Shown: positions 33,199-43,005, numbered from the stretch's first letter. The stretch: 64,000 bases of DNA from Doryteuthis pealeii (GCA_023376005.1 CM042157.1:68422107-68486106), one strand, 5' to 3'. Notes: a model not told the origin generated them from the letters alone. Translations and numbers: made by a program.

Positions 33199-33732
33199 AT
33201 CATTGTAAACATTATCTCAAACAGATCTATTTGACCTATAGAAGGAACCCTAACATGTACTACCTCTCTGAGTCAAGTCGACCTGGAGTGATGGCAATGA
33301 AGGAATGACTCCACTGTCCACAGAGCTCTAGAACTGGAGCCTCACCATCAAATTCAGTTCAGTTTCATGCTATAAGAATTAAATGTGGTTATGACTTCAG
33401 TAGCTAATACCACTCCTATAATACGTTAGGAGGCCTCAGAAAAGCCTCTGAATGCAGGTGAATATATACAACAAATTCCAACAAAGAGATACATTACAAA
33501 TACAGACTTTATTGTCTGAACAAGCTACGACAAAAGTCCTAAAGAAAAAAAGAGTCCTTGAAGAGTCAAGAGTTAAACGAAGGGATGAAAGTCCTACATC
33601 AAAAGGTTGTCACTTACTTCATACAGGAGCCATGTGGTGGTCATCTCCATGCAGACATGGGAGTGTAAAAGGGTATGCATGTTACACGGCTATTCAAAAG
33701 GCTGGTGAGCCAAACACCTCTATGTAATAATG

Positions 33733-33827
33733 GGTTATTTCCTATAAGTCTAACATAAACAAAGGAGAACCACTCTTGACTGATAAATTATTTATTTATT
33801 TATTGATCTACTAGGAAAAAAGAAGAC

Positions 33828-33863
<36 letters not shown>

Positions 33864-33930
33864 TAGGGTTAGTTTAATGGGAAAATAAATAAATAATTTA
33901 TCAGTCAAGAGTGGTTCCCCTTTGTTTATA
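33733..33930. mobile_element. Foldback MITE with telomere-like core, right end cut
   Basis: Left end GGTTATTTCCTATAAGTC, core GGGTTAGGGTTTAGGG at 33829-33870, right arm stopping at GTTTATA (33930), where a mariner relic begins at about 33945. The mariner piece may have truncated it. Confidence 0.8.
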
Positions 33931-33944
33931 ATAATGTTTGACTC

Positions 33945-34243
33945 TCAAACCATCTTTCATGGGGGCAAATAGATGATAGTGATTATTCTAGTGACAAGGA
34001 AGTGAAATCTGTAGTGAAGAAGTGGCTCAAAGAACAGTCAACAGAATTTTACAGGGCAGGGATACATGCTCTCATTCAAAGGTGGAACATTGCTATTTAG
34101 AGAAACGATGACTATGTGGAGAAGTGGGGATGTAACCCACAGAGAGCCAGCTTCATTTTGATGTATGATACATGTTCCTGTGTTGGTAATTATACTTGTC
34201 CTAAACAAAATGGCATTACTTTTTGAATCACCCTCATATTTTG
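33945..34243 (+). pseudogene. Mariner transposase 3' fragment
   Basis: Carries the C-terminal coding part (GTGAAGAAGTGGCTCAAAGA, then GGAACATTGC) and the right terminus TTTTTGAATCACCCTC near 34238. A stop (TAG) and frame breaks interrupt it. No left terminus. Confidence 0.75.
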
Positions 34244-34346
34244 TTATTGTCCATTGAGAGAATATTTTCTTTCTTAAAAGTTCTGAAAATCAACGTCTTT
34301 CCACTTTGAATTGTTTATACATACATACATAGCAATAGCATAATCT

Positions 34347-34658
34347 TTACAGATCACTGTCGTCCCTCACAATCCTATAACCCACCACCAGAACCTTTCC
34401 TCTCATGAGCCCTAAATAACTCACCAAACCCACTGCAGATCCACAAAGTTTGATGCAAATATGACATAGGAAGGACGTCCCTCCCATTGTATCAGATGAT
34501 AAAATTTTATGCTTATGCACCACCATATGTCTCTTAAGACCAGATGATGACTTACAGACTTTGTTACAGATTGCACAAGACACATTGTTTGTTCCTGGAG
34601 TTTGCATGAATGTTGTTATTTTAACAACAACATAAATACATACATACATACACACCAT
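34347..34658 (-). pseudogene. C2H2 zinc-finger fragment, possibly the end of a LINE ORF2
   Basis: The minus-strand frame of 103 residues contains one exact C2H2 finger, CAICNKVCKSSSGLKRHMVVH (C-x2-C-x12-H-x3-H), after a short N-terminal stretch. A second, degraded finger follows (CHICIKLCGSAVGL, with the His pair lost). Paired fingers of the form CxxC..C.S..GL..H occur at the C-terminus of some invertebrate LINE proteins, and the sequence lies among other retroelement pieces. I infer a LINE remnant. A decayed host zinc-finger gene is less likely. Confidence 0.45.
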
Positions 34659-35104
34659 CTGGCCTTTATATATGTATAGATGATGTATTAGGCACTTGGG
34701 ATAGAATGTGAAACCTCTTAGTCACCATTCTGTTACTCTATTACAACAAGGGAGGTTAATGTTGTGCATAGAACTAATCATATTCTGTTAAACACATGTT
34801 GTAAATTGAATTGCACTTTAGGGTATTTTAAAAAAAAAAGTCCTTCAAATTTTCCTCTGTTAATAATTTTTTTCCTGAAATCCTCGATAATTATAAAACA
34901 TTTTTTCTTAATAATAATTTTCATCAATTTACAGTAAATATAAACAGATTTAAGCGTGCATGCAAAATTTGATTTTCTAAAATTTCAGTTTTATGTAATC
35001 AGGGCAGAATGAAATATGGCAAGGTTATAGTTGTTTTTTTTTATTAACATTTTTTCTTTGTAGAACATTTTTAAAAAAGCTTTTAAAAAGTCTCTGTTGT
35101 CTGT

Positions 35105-35505
35105 GCTCATTTCTATCGGCTGGTTACGTCAAGCCCTAGTACCTATATGATTTTCCCAACCCTATTGCCCTTATGGCAAGCCCCAACCCCTTTTTATCAT
35201 ATGGGTGCTAGAAGGCGGTGGCTGCGGGTCTACATGTCCTGGGAATGACGTTAAACTCTATCTGATGGTGAGGTTCCAGTTTTGGAGGTTTGGGGAATGT
35301 GGAGCACCCCTTCATCACCATTGCTCCCTGGTCCACTCTGACCAGGAGTGGTAGTACCTGTTAGAGTCCCATCTATGGGTTAAATAGAACAAATATATTT
35401 ATAAAAAATTGTATTATCCATTAAGAATTGATTTATTTCAAAACTTTATTGGCATTAAATGATTCACTGAGGTTGATATGCCGTAAAACAAAACAAACAA
35501 ACAAA
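35105..35505 (+). mobile_element. SINE-like element with GGTTGATATGCCGTAAAAC tail
   Basis: Starts near GGTTACGTCAAGCCCTAGTA and ends GGTTGATATGCCGTAAAAC plus (AAAC)n at 35475-35505. The body has TAAACTCTATCTGATGGTG and AGTGGTAGTACCTGTTAG. A second copy is at 40665-40990. The 5' part recurs at 7900 and 56330, the 3' tail in several other elements. Confidence 0.65.
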
Positions 35506-35884
35506 CATGTGCTCATTTCTTTGTGATAATTAAGCAAGACTTTATTATTTTAAAAGATGTTTTCATTCTTTATTAAAAACCCATAGCCCAAAAGGGCTTT
35601 CAACCATGCGGTGAGAAGCTGGCATCATAGGAGCAAAAGGACCCTTACATCTGCTCCTTGTGACTAACAGCCAAAATCTAACTAAATAAATCAGCTCCCT
35701 TCTTATGCTCATCTTCAGCCAATCAGCAATCAGCTTCCAAGTCAGAGAAGGTGAAACAGAAAGAAAAACAAACAAAAAACAAAACTTTTTGTCTGTTTAA
35801 GCTAAAAAGTAATTTTTTTTTAGCAAAAATGCGCCCTCAGGGCACAAGTATTCAAGTTTTAATATAATTAGATATTACTAGCTG

Positions 35885-36075
35885 TAAGAAGAGTAACACG
35901 AATCGACTGTCTCATACAACGTATGATGTCCAGAATGCAAATGGCAGTGCCCACCAGTCATTAAATAGAGTCTTACCAACGGCCTGCCACTAATATTTGC
36001 ATAACACCACGACCGGTCACTCTAAGTTAATGATCAGTAAAGGGAGGTTACTCCAACCTACCCACACACTAGCAA
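35885..36075. mobile_element. Solo copy of the palindrome terminus
   Basis: About 185 bp (GTAAGAAGAGTAACACGAAT to CTACCCACACACT) matching the outermost sequence of both arms of the 22812-26734 palindrome. Its independent occurrence shows the terminus is a mobile repeat in its own right. Confidence 0.8.
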
Positions 36076-37319
36076 AAAAAAAAAAAAACAAACTCCGGAC
36101 AGTGTAAAAATTAATTTTTGAAAAATATTGTAGGCTACCCATGAATTATGTAACAAAGGGTATTAGTGCTTTATGAAATACAAACAGCCTTGCCCAGGAT
36201 TTGGTGTTAGTTTTATACTGCTTACCAACTGTTAACAGAAATAGAAGTAAACAAGGTTAGCTACAATAGTAATTTTGCTACTCAGGAAAGGTACAAGGTG
36301 AATGTAGCTTATATACTCGGGTTAATAACTTTTATGGTGCAAATATATGAAATGTAAGTTAAGTGTATAAAGTGTTTGTGTAAGAGTTTGTACAGTTCAT
36401 ACTAAAGTTGCCAGAGACGTTTGCTCGGCGGGAAGTATTATATTATGTATGGGACAAGGGTTACTTAGCTCTGTAGATTGTATTCTGTAATTGTTTCTTG
36501 TTGCAGTTGTCTGTTGAGTTGTCAATTGCCTGTTCTGTTAGTTGAATTTGTCTGTTGAGTTGTCAGGTCTTACCCCTGTGGGTGCCTAGACTGATGATGC
36601 TGACATTAATTCGGCCGCTGCAAAAAAATGATCCGACTTCAGTGCCTTCGGATTCTATTCTGATAATTTAGGGCTATCTTCCCCCTAGCGTCTGATTCTA
36701 GGAACTAATTAAGGGGAAGATAACCCAAATTTTCGATACTGTCTTGGTAATCATTACAAGCTGATGGCCCCCCTCCTATTATGCACTTAGACACCTTCTC
36801 TCATAGTCACATGGTCACGTTAAGTGGGAATTAATTTCATTGTAACAATCAACTGCCTTTAAAAAACAAAAACATTAAGAACCCATTTAAAAGAAATTGG
36901 GTTAATGAACTATGACCTCTCCAAGTGAGATAAATAATAAATTAAATATTAATTAATTTTTGAAATTAATTTTTAGGGCTTTTTGAGGGTAACTGAGATT
37001 CACTGAATGAACCCACTAGGGCTTGATCTTCCCCAGTGGGGTTAAAACTGGCAAGGTTGGTATTATGTTGAAAGACCTGAAACCCCCCAATAAACCAGTA
37101 ATAACATAACTGACGACACCACCCAGCATTATTTAATAGTGCAGGCGTATATCAAAATTTTTATTGGGGGTGGGGTTGATTGTGTAGACAAAACACATGA
37201 CTAAATTTCCTTCAAATTAAATCAATTTTATTTTATTTTTTATATCTTTAAAAAATGAATTAGTTCCACATGTTTTTTTTTACAGCCTTGCATTATTTGC
37301 CTTTAAAAAAAAAAAAAGA
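36076..37319. other. Intron 3 sequence without recognised features
   Basis: AT-rich, with a duplicated TCTGTTGAGTTGTCA at 36511 and 36550 and a GC-richer patch at 36560-36720. No exon, SINE head or foldback was identified. Confidence 0.5.
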
Positions 37320-37563
37320 TTTTATTTTCTGAGAGGAACAGCTGTGTCAGAGTGTTCAAAAAATTTTAAATAAGCATTTTTAAAGATTTTAAATTCTGAC
37401 TCATTCGCTGCTTGTTGGCCTTTTTTAAAAAAAATTTTTTTTAAAGATTATTTTCTAAGCGGAACAACTGTTGGCTGGTTGGTTGGTTGGTTGGTTGGTT
37501 TTACAGCATAACAATCCTCTTCAGGTCATTTAATGCTGAGTCAAGTCATTTTTGATATTCGGT

Positions 37564-37670
37564 ATCTTACAGTACCTGCCATTGCTTAAATGGTCACCCA
37601 TCTAAGTACTGAACAGGTTTATCACTGCTTAACTTTGGTGATCTAGTGGGAACGAGTGCTTTCAGAGTAT
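37564..37670 (-). repeat. 5S rRNA-like segment, copy 1
   Basis: The complement reads AAGCACTCGTTCCCACTAG, GTTAAGCAGTGATAAACC, GTACTTAGATGGGTGACC: the middle and 3' part of 5S rRNA in order, including sequences corresponding to its internal promoter. It is too diverged to be a functional 5S gene (GATCTCG-type core altered, no T-run terminator). Confidence 0.8.
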
Positions 37671-37904
37671 CTTGACTGGAAGCCAGTAACATCGGTATGA
37701 GAATGTTCATAAAATTTTAAATGAGAATTTTTAAAGATTTTAAATTCTGACTCAGTCACTGCGTGTTGGCCTTTTTTTTTTTTTTTTTAAATTATTTTCT
37801 GAGAGAAACAATTGTTGGCTGGTTGGCTGGTTGGTTGTTTTGTTTTACAGCATATCAATCCTCTTTGGGTTATTTAATGCCGAATCAAGTCATTTTTGAT
37901 ATTT

Positions 37905-38012
37905 GGTATCTTACAATATCTTCCATTGGTTAGATGGTCACCTATTGAATACTCATCGCTGCTTAACTTCCGTGATCTAGTGGGAACAGGTGCTTTCAGC
38001 ATGACTAAACCG
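37905..38012 (-). repeat. 5S rRNA-like segment, copy 2
   Basis: The complement has GTCATGCTGAAAGCACC, GATCACGGAAGTTAAGCAGC, closer to 5S than copy 1 in this half. The GTACTTGGATGGG part is mostly deleted. Confidence 0.8.
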
Positions 38013-38130
38013 GAATCCAAGAACAGCTGTGTCAGACTGCTCCTAAAATTTTAAATAAGCATTTTTTAAAATTTTAAATTCTGACTCATTTGTTGTTTAT
38101 TGGTCTTTTTTTTGTCTTTATACTTTTTTT

Positions 38131-39317
38131 TCTTCTTTTTTAAAATCTTTCAATCCAGCTTTTTCATCAAAATTATTTTTCCCACCCTATGAAACATTTT
38201 TTATTCACTAATTTATAAATAATAATAATAATAACTATAGAATTTATTGTGTTATGAATTCTCCATTGCGTGAGTGAGTGTATGTGTGTGTATGTATGTG
38301 TGTGTGTGTTGGTCTTACATACACTTACACACACATGGGTTTGACAAACACATACATAGCACACCTCCAGGGTAGGTCGACTTCGGAACATTAACCTCTC
38401 CCATGTGGTGAAAGTTGCAAATTAACATAAAGAATTACGGTGCATTTCAGTTTCTGTCGTCCTGGCCACCTGACTTAAAAAAACACTAGGCGGTGCCTGC
38501 TGAAAATGTAAACCTTGCTAGTTATGAACTGCTTAATTGTTTGAAGGTGTTTTTACCGACAAGTTAATGTGATATGAAAGTGATATTTACTACCCCCCTC
38601 CATCCAGGTCTTTTATCGACAAGTAAATATTTAAAAACAAAACCTTCTTTAGAATACCATTTTTTTTTACTGACTTGAAGGCATTTTTATCAACAAATAT
38701 ATTATTTCTAGTGGTTTGAAGGTGTTGTATTTCTTCTTTATAGATTTATTAAAAGAAAATACAAAATGTTGATTTAATGAGGTTTTATTTTTGGTTTGAG
38801 GAAATTAGGCTTTTACATCAAGTTGTACTAAGCTTGGTTGTAACCTCTTAAACTTTTGTGTGGATCCAGGAGCTGAAGGCTGAGTAGGTTCACCAGTGAC
38901 TCTCGTGGAAGCTGGTCTGTCCCTTCTGGCCTCTCGTCGTCAATTGCCTTCTCCCACGTGCCCCTTTCAGTGACTCCTTACAATTACTACTATCTACCTC
39001 CTACTCCTATTACTATCTACCTCCTACTCCTACCTCTCATATTCCATTTAAAAGAAACGGTTCCTTATTTTACCGCCCAAATTTGAATTCTTGGTGCCAG
39101 TGTGTCTACATTTTTCTATTTTTAGAACACTAGCCAAATGCCATTGTATCAACTATAACAAAGGCATTAAAATCAACAAGTTAATGTGATAAGAAAGCAA
39201 TATTTTACAGCCCCCCACCCAGGTGTCTTATCGACAAGTAAATGTAAATATTTTACCCCCACCTTTAAGGATATCTTTTTTTCAGCATTTTCATTTCATT
39301 TTAATTCAAAACAACTG

Positions 39318-39357
<40 letters not shown>

Positions 39358-39639
39358 GAGAAATAAGAGGAAATTAATCTGACAATATGTGGAGAAAGAT
39401 AGACAAACACGGGATGTTGTCCAAGATGTACTACCTACAGTAAACATCCATCTTGTACAACATCCCATGTTTGTCTACCTTTCTCCACACACACATACAC
39501 ACACACACACATATATATATATATATTTGGATTCAACGCCACCTGGTTACTAACAGTTTCTCACTTATGCGATATTCAGACCAATACAAATAGTCTATCC
39601 ATAATATTGAGCACTATTTACTTATAAATATAGCACCCA

Positions 39640-39703
<64 letters not shown>

Positions 39704-39776
39704 ATATATATATAATATATATAATATATATAATATATATATTTATATATGTATATATATATGATTTCTTTTTTAG
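38131..39776. other. Intron 3, distal part
   Basis: (TG)n near 38277-38309, a diverged duplicate around TCGACAAGTAAAT (38600 and 39230), (TA)n at 39321-39354, (TATC)n at 39641-39672 and (TA)n-rich sequence to 39760. A hairpin lies at 39388-39489. The exon 4 acceptor follows directly. Confidence 0.6.
39388..39489. mobile_element. Short foldback element between TA/CA microsatellites
   Basis: Left arm TGTGGAGAAAGATAGACAAA and its inverse TTTGTCTACCTTTCTCCACA, about 43 bp each, with a loop of about 17 bp. Flanked by (TA)n on the left and (CA)n(TA)n on the right. Confidence 0.75.
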
Positions 39777-39903
39777 GTTGCTGGTAAGCTGACAACATTC
39801 CGTGATCTTGTGACAGAAGTTGTACGAACAGCCTGTCGCACAGCACTGCTAGAGGCAGGATTCACCCCAGATGATTATTATTTTGATGGTCTTGATAAAA
39901 AAG
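39777..39903 (+). CDS. DNAH6: DNAH6 exon 4
   Basis: 127 bp, 42 codons plus one base, from TTTTTTAG to GTGAGT. It encodes VAGKLTTFRDLVTEVVRTAC, then ALLEAGFTPDDYYFDG. The RTACR.AL..AGF.PDD segment matches the DNAH6 tail. The last G joins AT of exon 5 to give Asp. Confidence 0.9.
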
Positions 39904-39962
39904 GTGAGTGTTATTATTCTTGGATCTTGTAATTAAATTATGGTCTTCTAATAAAATTCTAA

Positions 39963-40047
<85 letters not shown>

Positions 40048-40107
40048 GATAAAAGGGTATGAAAAACACACAATATTGTTAAAATGAATATATTCTTATA
40101 TCCTTTT

Positions 40108-40162
40108 CATAGCTAATATTGACAATATTTCAATTTATAAAAATCATCATCAGAGCATAATG
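40108..40162 (-). ncRNA. Hammerhead ribozyme-like motif (type I), left arm
   Basis: On the minus strand: stem I side CATTATGCT, core CTGATGA (40153-40147), weak AT-rich stem II, GAAA, stem III TATT/AATA with loop GTC, then ATT as the cleavage triplet and AGCTATG, which re-pairs with stem I via two bulges. All invariant core positions are kept. Known hammerheads of this form occur in Penelope-like elements and retrozymes. Confidence 0.6.
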
Positions 40163-40233
40163 ATAATTGGGTCCGTTTTTAGATGTAAATGTTTTTGATA
40201 TTAACATTTACATCTAAAAACGGACCCAATTAT

Positions 40234-40291
40234 CATTATGCTCTGATGATGATTTTTTATAAATTGAAATATTATTTCAATATTAGTAATG
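40234..40291 (+). ncRNA. Hammerhead ribozyme-like motif (type I), right arm
   Basis: Stem I CATTA(TG)CT at 40234-40242 pairs with AGTAATG at 40285-40291. The core is CTGATGA at 40243-40249, and GAAA is at 40266-40269. Stem III is ATATT/AATAT (40269-40273 with 40279-40283) with a 5-nt loop, and the expected cleavage is after the ATT ending at 40284. Stem II (ATTT/AAAT) is short and flanked by unpaired U, the weakest part. Confidence 0.65.
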
Positions 40292-40417
40292 AAAAGGATA
40301 TAAAAATATATTCATTTTAACAACATTGTGTGTTTTCATACCCTTTTATCTATACATTTACTGTCAGATTCATTTCCTTACTCTTAACTCATATATATAT
40401 TTTTCTTCTTCTCTTAG

Positions 40418-40550
40418 ATAATGAACTGACCACAGATGGTTATCTGACCCCAGGGCCAGAGTATGACTATGACATATTTGGAGAAGCACCAGAAAAAATG
40501 ACCTACACCGAACAGGCCAATAAGCGAGCACATTGCAGAAGATTAGCATG
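40418..40550 (+). CDS. DNAH6: DNAH6 exon 5
   Basis: 133 bp from CTTCTCTTAG to GTATGA; it takes one base from exon 4 and leaves two (TG) to make Cys with exon 6. It encodes ELTTDGYLTPGPEYDYDIFG, then EKMTYTEQANKRAHCRRLA. The MTYTEQ.KR....RL motif is a strong DNAH6 match. Confidence 0.9.
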
Positions 40551-40576
40551 GTATGAATTTTGAAAACTTCATTTTG

Positions 40577-40990
40577 TTGGTTGGTTGGTTGGTTGGTTGG
40601 GTGGGTGGGTTTTACAGCATGTCAACCTATTGGGTCTTTTTATGCCTTAAATTAGGCTTGACAGGTGGTCGGTCACATCAAGCCCTAGTACCTATATGAT
40701 TATCCCAAACCTATTGCTCTTATGACAAGTCCCTAACCCTTTTTATCATATGTGCAAGAAGGCAGTGGCTGAGGGTCTTATTGTCCTGGTTATAATGTTA
40801 AACTCTATCTGATGGTGAAGTTTAAATTCTGGAGCTCTGGAGAATGTTGAGTACCCTTTCATCACTGTTACTCCCATATCCACTCTGACCCGGACTGGTA
40901 GTACCTGTTAGGGTCCCATCTACGGGTTAAATAGAAGAACATGAGTTCTAAGAAATGTATTTAAAAAAATTGAATTTAAAAAAAAATTAC
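40577..40990 (+). mobile_element. SINE-like element fragments with shared tail
   Basis: 40577-40660 is a (GGTT)n plus TTTTACAGCATGTCAACC tail segment in reverse orientation. 40665-40960 repeats the body of the element at 35105-35400 (ACATCAAGCCCTAGTACC, AACTCTATCTGATGGTG, GGTAGTACCTGTTAGGGTCC). Confidence 0.6.
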
Positions 40991-40999
40991 GTACCTATC

Positions 41000-41187
41000 A
41001 AGAACGAAAAAACAAAATGACTTTGGCATAAAATGATCCAACAGGAGTTAACATGCCGTAAAATCCAACAAACCAACCTTCTTCTTTTGTTTCTTCTTCT
41101 TCTTCTTCTTCTTTGTACAAAATGAACATGTTTTTGTCTTTGGCATAAAATGACCCAACAAGAGTTGACATGCCATAAATCTTACCA

Positions 41188-41218
<31 letters not shown>

Positions 41219-41600
41219 CTTCTTCTTCTTCATAAAATGAACATGTTTTTATCTTTGGCATAAAATGACCCAACAAGAGTTGACATGCCATAAAATCTTA
41301 CCAATCTTCTTCTTCTTCTTCTTCTTCTCTTCTTCTTCTTCTTCTTCTTCTTCGTATAAAATGAACATGTTTTTATCTTTGGCATAAAATGACCCAACAA
41401 GAGTTGACATGCCATAAAATCTTACCAATCTTCTTCTTCTCTTCTTCTTCTTCTTCTTCTTCTTCTTCTTGTATAAAATGAACATGTTTTTATCTTTGGC
41501 ATAAAATGACCCAACAAGAGTTGACATGCCATAAAATCTTACCAATCTTCTTCTTCTTCTTCTTCTTCTTCTTCTTCTTCTTCTTCTTCTTCTTCTCTGT
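41000..41600. repeat. About 125-bp tandem repeat with (CTT)n expansions
   Basis: Five units each contain AAAATGAACATGTTTTT, GGCATAAAATGACCCAACA and GAGTTGACATGCC, then a (CTT)n run of 10-20 repeats. The non-CTT part is the tail sequence shared by the SINE-like elements nearby. Minus-strand frames rich in Lys or Glu are artefacts of the CTT runs. Confidence 0.9.
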
Positions 41601-41639
41601 ATAAAATGAACATGTTTTCTTCTTTCCTTTTCTTTCTAG

Positions 41640-41802
41640 TTTTATCCGTTTGGCTGATTATTTGATTGTTAACACCATGCACACCTTGGCTGTCAATTCT
41701 GTGACAACGTTATTGAATAACCTGAGTGAACATCTTCAACAAACACCAACGTTGGATGAAATATTAAAATTACAAGACACAGACAACCAAACAATCCAGC
41801 CA
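41640..41802 (+). CDS. DNAH6: DNAH6 exon 6
   Basis: 163 bp from TTTCTAG to GTAAGT; with TG of exon 5 it gives 55 codons and ends in phase 0. It encodes CFIRLADYLIVNTMHTLAVN, then LLNNLSEHLQQTPT. CFIRL.DYLI.NTMH is among the clearest DNAH6 signatures in the window. Confidence 0.93.
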
Positions 41803-42001
41803 GTAAGTCAAATATATTTACATGGTAGGCATGTAATATATATATATATATATATATATAGTTTTTTTCCGTAGTTAGGGTCTTTCCATGTGTGGTTTAA
41901 CCAAGCTGATGCAGGTAGACCATAAGGAGAGCTCAATGTACCTAATACCAGTGAGTAGAAGGACAGAGCAAGATATTTAGTAAATGAAGAAAAACTCTAA
42001 G

Positions 42002-42063
42002 CTTGCTTCATTACAATAATTTATTTCAACCGTATTAATACGGCATCTTCAGGTAATCACAAG
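42002..42063 (-). ncRNA. Hammerhead ribozyme motif (type I), left arm
   Basis: The minus strand is identical over all 62 positions to the + strand motif at 42922-42983; the description there applies. Being in the inverted arm, it would be transcribed outward from the opposite strand. Confidence 0.75.
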
Positions 42064-42921
42064 AACATGACTCTTACTGAGAATTTCCCAAAGTAACATC
42101 TCTTTTATCTATCAATTTAGGGGAGGGAGGGTTGGTGTCTTATTTTGGAATGGGTGGGGTTATTTTCTTTGGATGAGGCAGGGAGGTCTATGTATGGGTG
42201 AGGTGTGGCTTAGCTTGGGGCATATTCCTTGGAGAAATAGTTGTAAGAGTGTATATACAAAATGAGCAGAATTTCAAGGTCAAAAATATTTTTAAAAAAA
42301 TTAAAATAATTAAAAAAATTTAAAACTTAAAAAAATTAAAAAAAGGGGAGACGAAGAGAAGAAGAAAGAGAAAAATACAGATAACAAAATGATATAGGAA
42401 TAAACAATAAAATAAAAAATTAGATGAAAATTAAAAATTAAAAAAATTAAAAAATTAAAATCAAATAAAAAAAATAAAAAAAATCAAATAAAATAAAAAT
42501 AAAAAAAATAAAAAAAACAAAAATAAAAATAAAAATAAAATCAAATAAAATAAAAATAAAAATAAAAAATTTTTATTTTTATTTTTATTTGATTTTAATT
42601 TTTTAATTTTTTTAATTTTTAATTTTCATCTAATTTTTTATTTTATTGTTTATTCCTATATAATTTTTTTAATTATTTTAATTTAAAAAAAAATATTTTT
42701 GACCTTGAAATTCTGCTCATTTTGTATATACACTCTTACAACTATTTCTCCAAGGAATATGCCCCAAGCTAAGCCACACCTCATCCAAAACATAGACCTC
42801 CCTGCCTCATCCAAAGAAAATAACCCCACCCATTCCAAAATAAGACACCAACCCTCCCTCCCCTAAATTGATAGATATAAAAGAGATGTTACTTTGGGAA
42901 ATTCTCAGTAAGAGTCATGTT

Positions 42922-42983
42922 CTTGTGATTACCTGAAGATGCCGTATTAATACGGTTGAAATAAATTATTGTAATGAAGCAAG
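42922..42983 (+). ncRNA. Hammerhead ribozyme motif (type I), right arm
   Basis: Stem I outer CTTG (42922-42925) pairs with CAAG (42980-42983), and inner ATTAC (42928-42932) pairs with GTAAT (42971-42975). An internal loop TG/GAAG lies between, as type I needs. Core CTGAAGA (42933-42939) has the variable position 7 as A. Stem II is CCGTAT/ATACGG (42942-42947 with 42950-42955) with loop TA, followed by GAAA (42958-42961). Minimal stem III is ATA/TAT with a 3-nt loop. The cleavage triplet ATT ends at 42970. Every invariant core base is present. Short stem III is usual in Penelope-like elements. Confidence 0.78.
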
Positions 42984-43002
42984 CTTAGAGTTTTTCTTCA
43001 TT

Positions 43003-43005
<3 letters not shown>

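Larger units (their letters stand above)
37320..38130 (-). repeat. Tandem units built from a 5S-rRNA-derived SINE
   Basis: Flanking segments ATTTTAAATTCTGACTCA recur at about 37388, 37737 and 38078, giving a period of about 345 bp. Each complete unit contains a GGTTGGTTGG tract, a TTTTACAGCAT tail and a 5S-like segment. On the minus strand the order is 5S head, body, then a tail ending in (AACC)n. That is the layout of 5S-derived SINEs. Confidence 0.75.
40044..40354. mobile_element. Foldback element with a hammerhead motif in each arm
   Basis: About 145-bp arms: TATAGATAAAAGGGTATGAA at the left and TTCATACCCTTTTATCTATA at the right, meeting at a centre near 40196. CAATTATCATTATGC just precedes the motif on the right. 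Arms differ by a few bases and indels. It sits beside (TA)n(TG)n at 39965-40043. Each arm carries a hammerhead-like motif pointing outward (see the two ncRNA entries). Confidence 0.85.
41979..43005. mobile_element. About 1-kb foldback element with hammerhead ribozymes in both arms
   Basis: Arms of about 500 bp run from AGTAAATGAAGAAAAACTC to the exact inverse at 43005 and meet in A/T-homopolymer-like sequence near 42570. Both arms include AAATGAGCAGAATTTCAAGG and GGCATATTCC. The right side adjoins (TA)n, and the left is 120 bp from another (TA)n. The outer end of each arm is a hammerhead motif. No reverse transcriptase is present. The structure fits two head-to-head terminal regions of a Penelope-like element or a retrozyme-like repeat. 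Confidence 0.85.

Noticed and set aside
33452..33727. 91-residue open frame with a Lys-rich middle
   Set aside because: No recognisable domain, no splice signals, and it lies between repeat elements.
36590..36640. A further CTGATGA that might start a hammerhead
   Set aside because: No GAAA at a suitable distance and no pairing stems around it.
37564..38012. Functional 5S rRNA genes
   Set aside because: Too many substitutions and deletions, no terminator T-run, and a SINE-type tail follows.
40998..41545. Minus-strand frames rich in Lys or Glu
   Set aside because: Produced by the (CTT)n runs. They do not extend beyond the tandem array.
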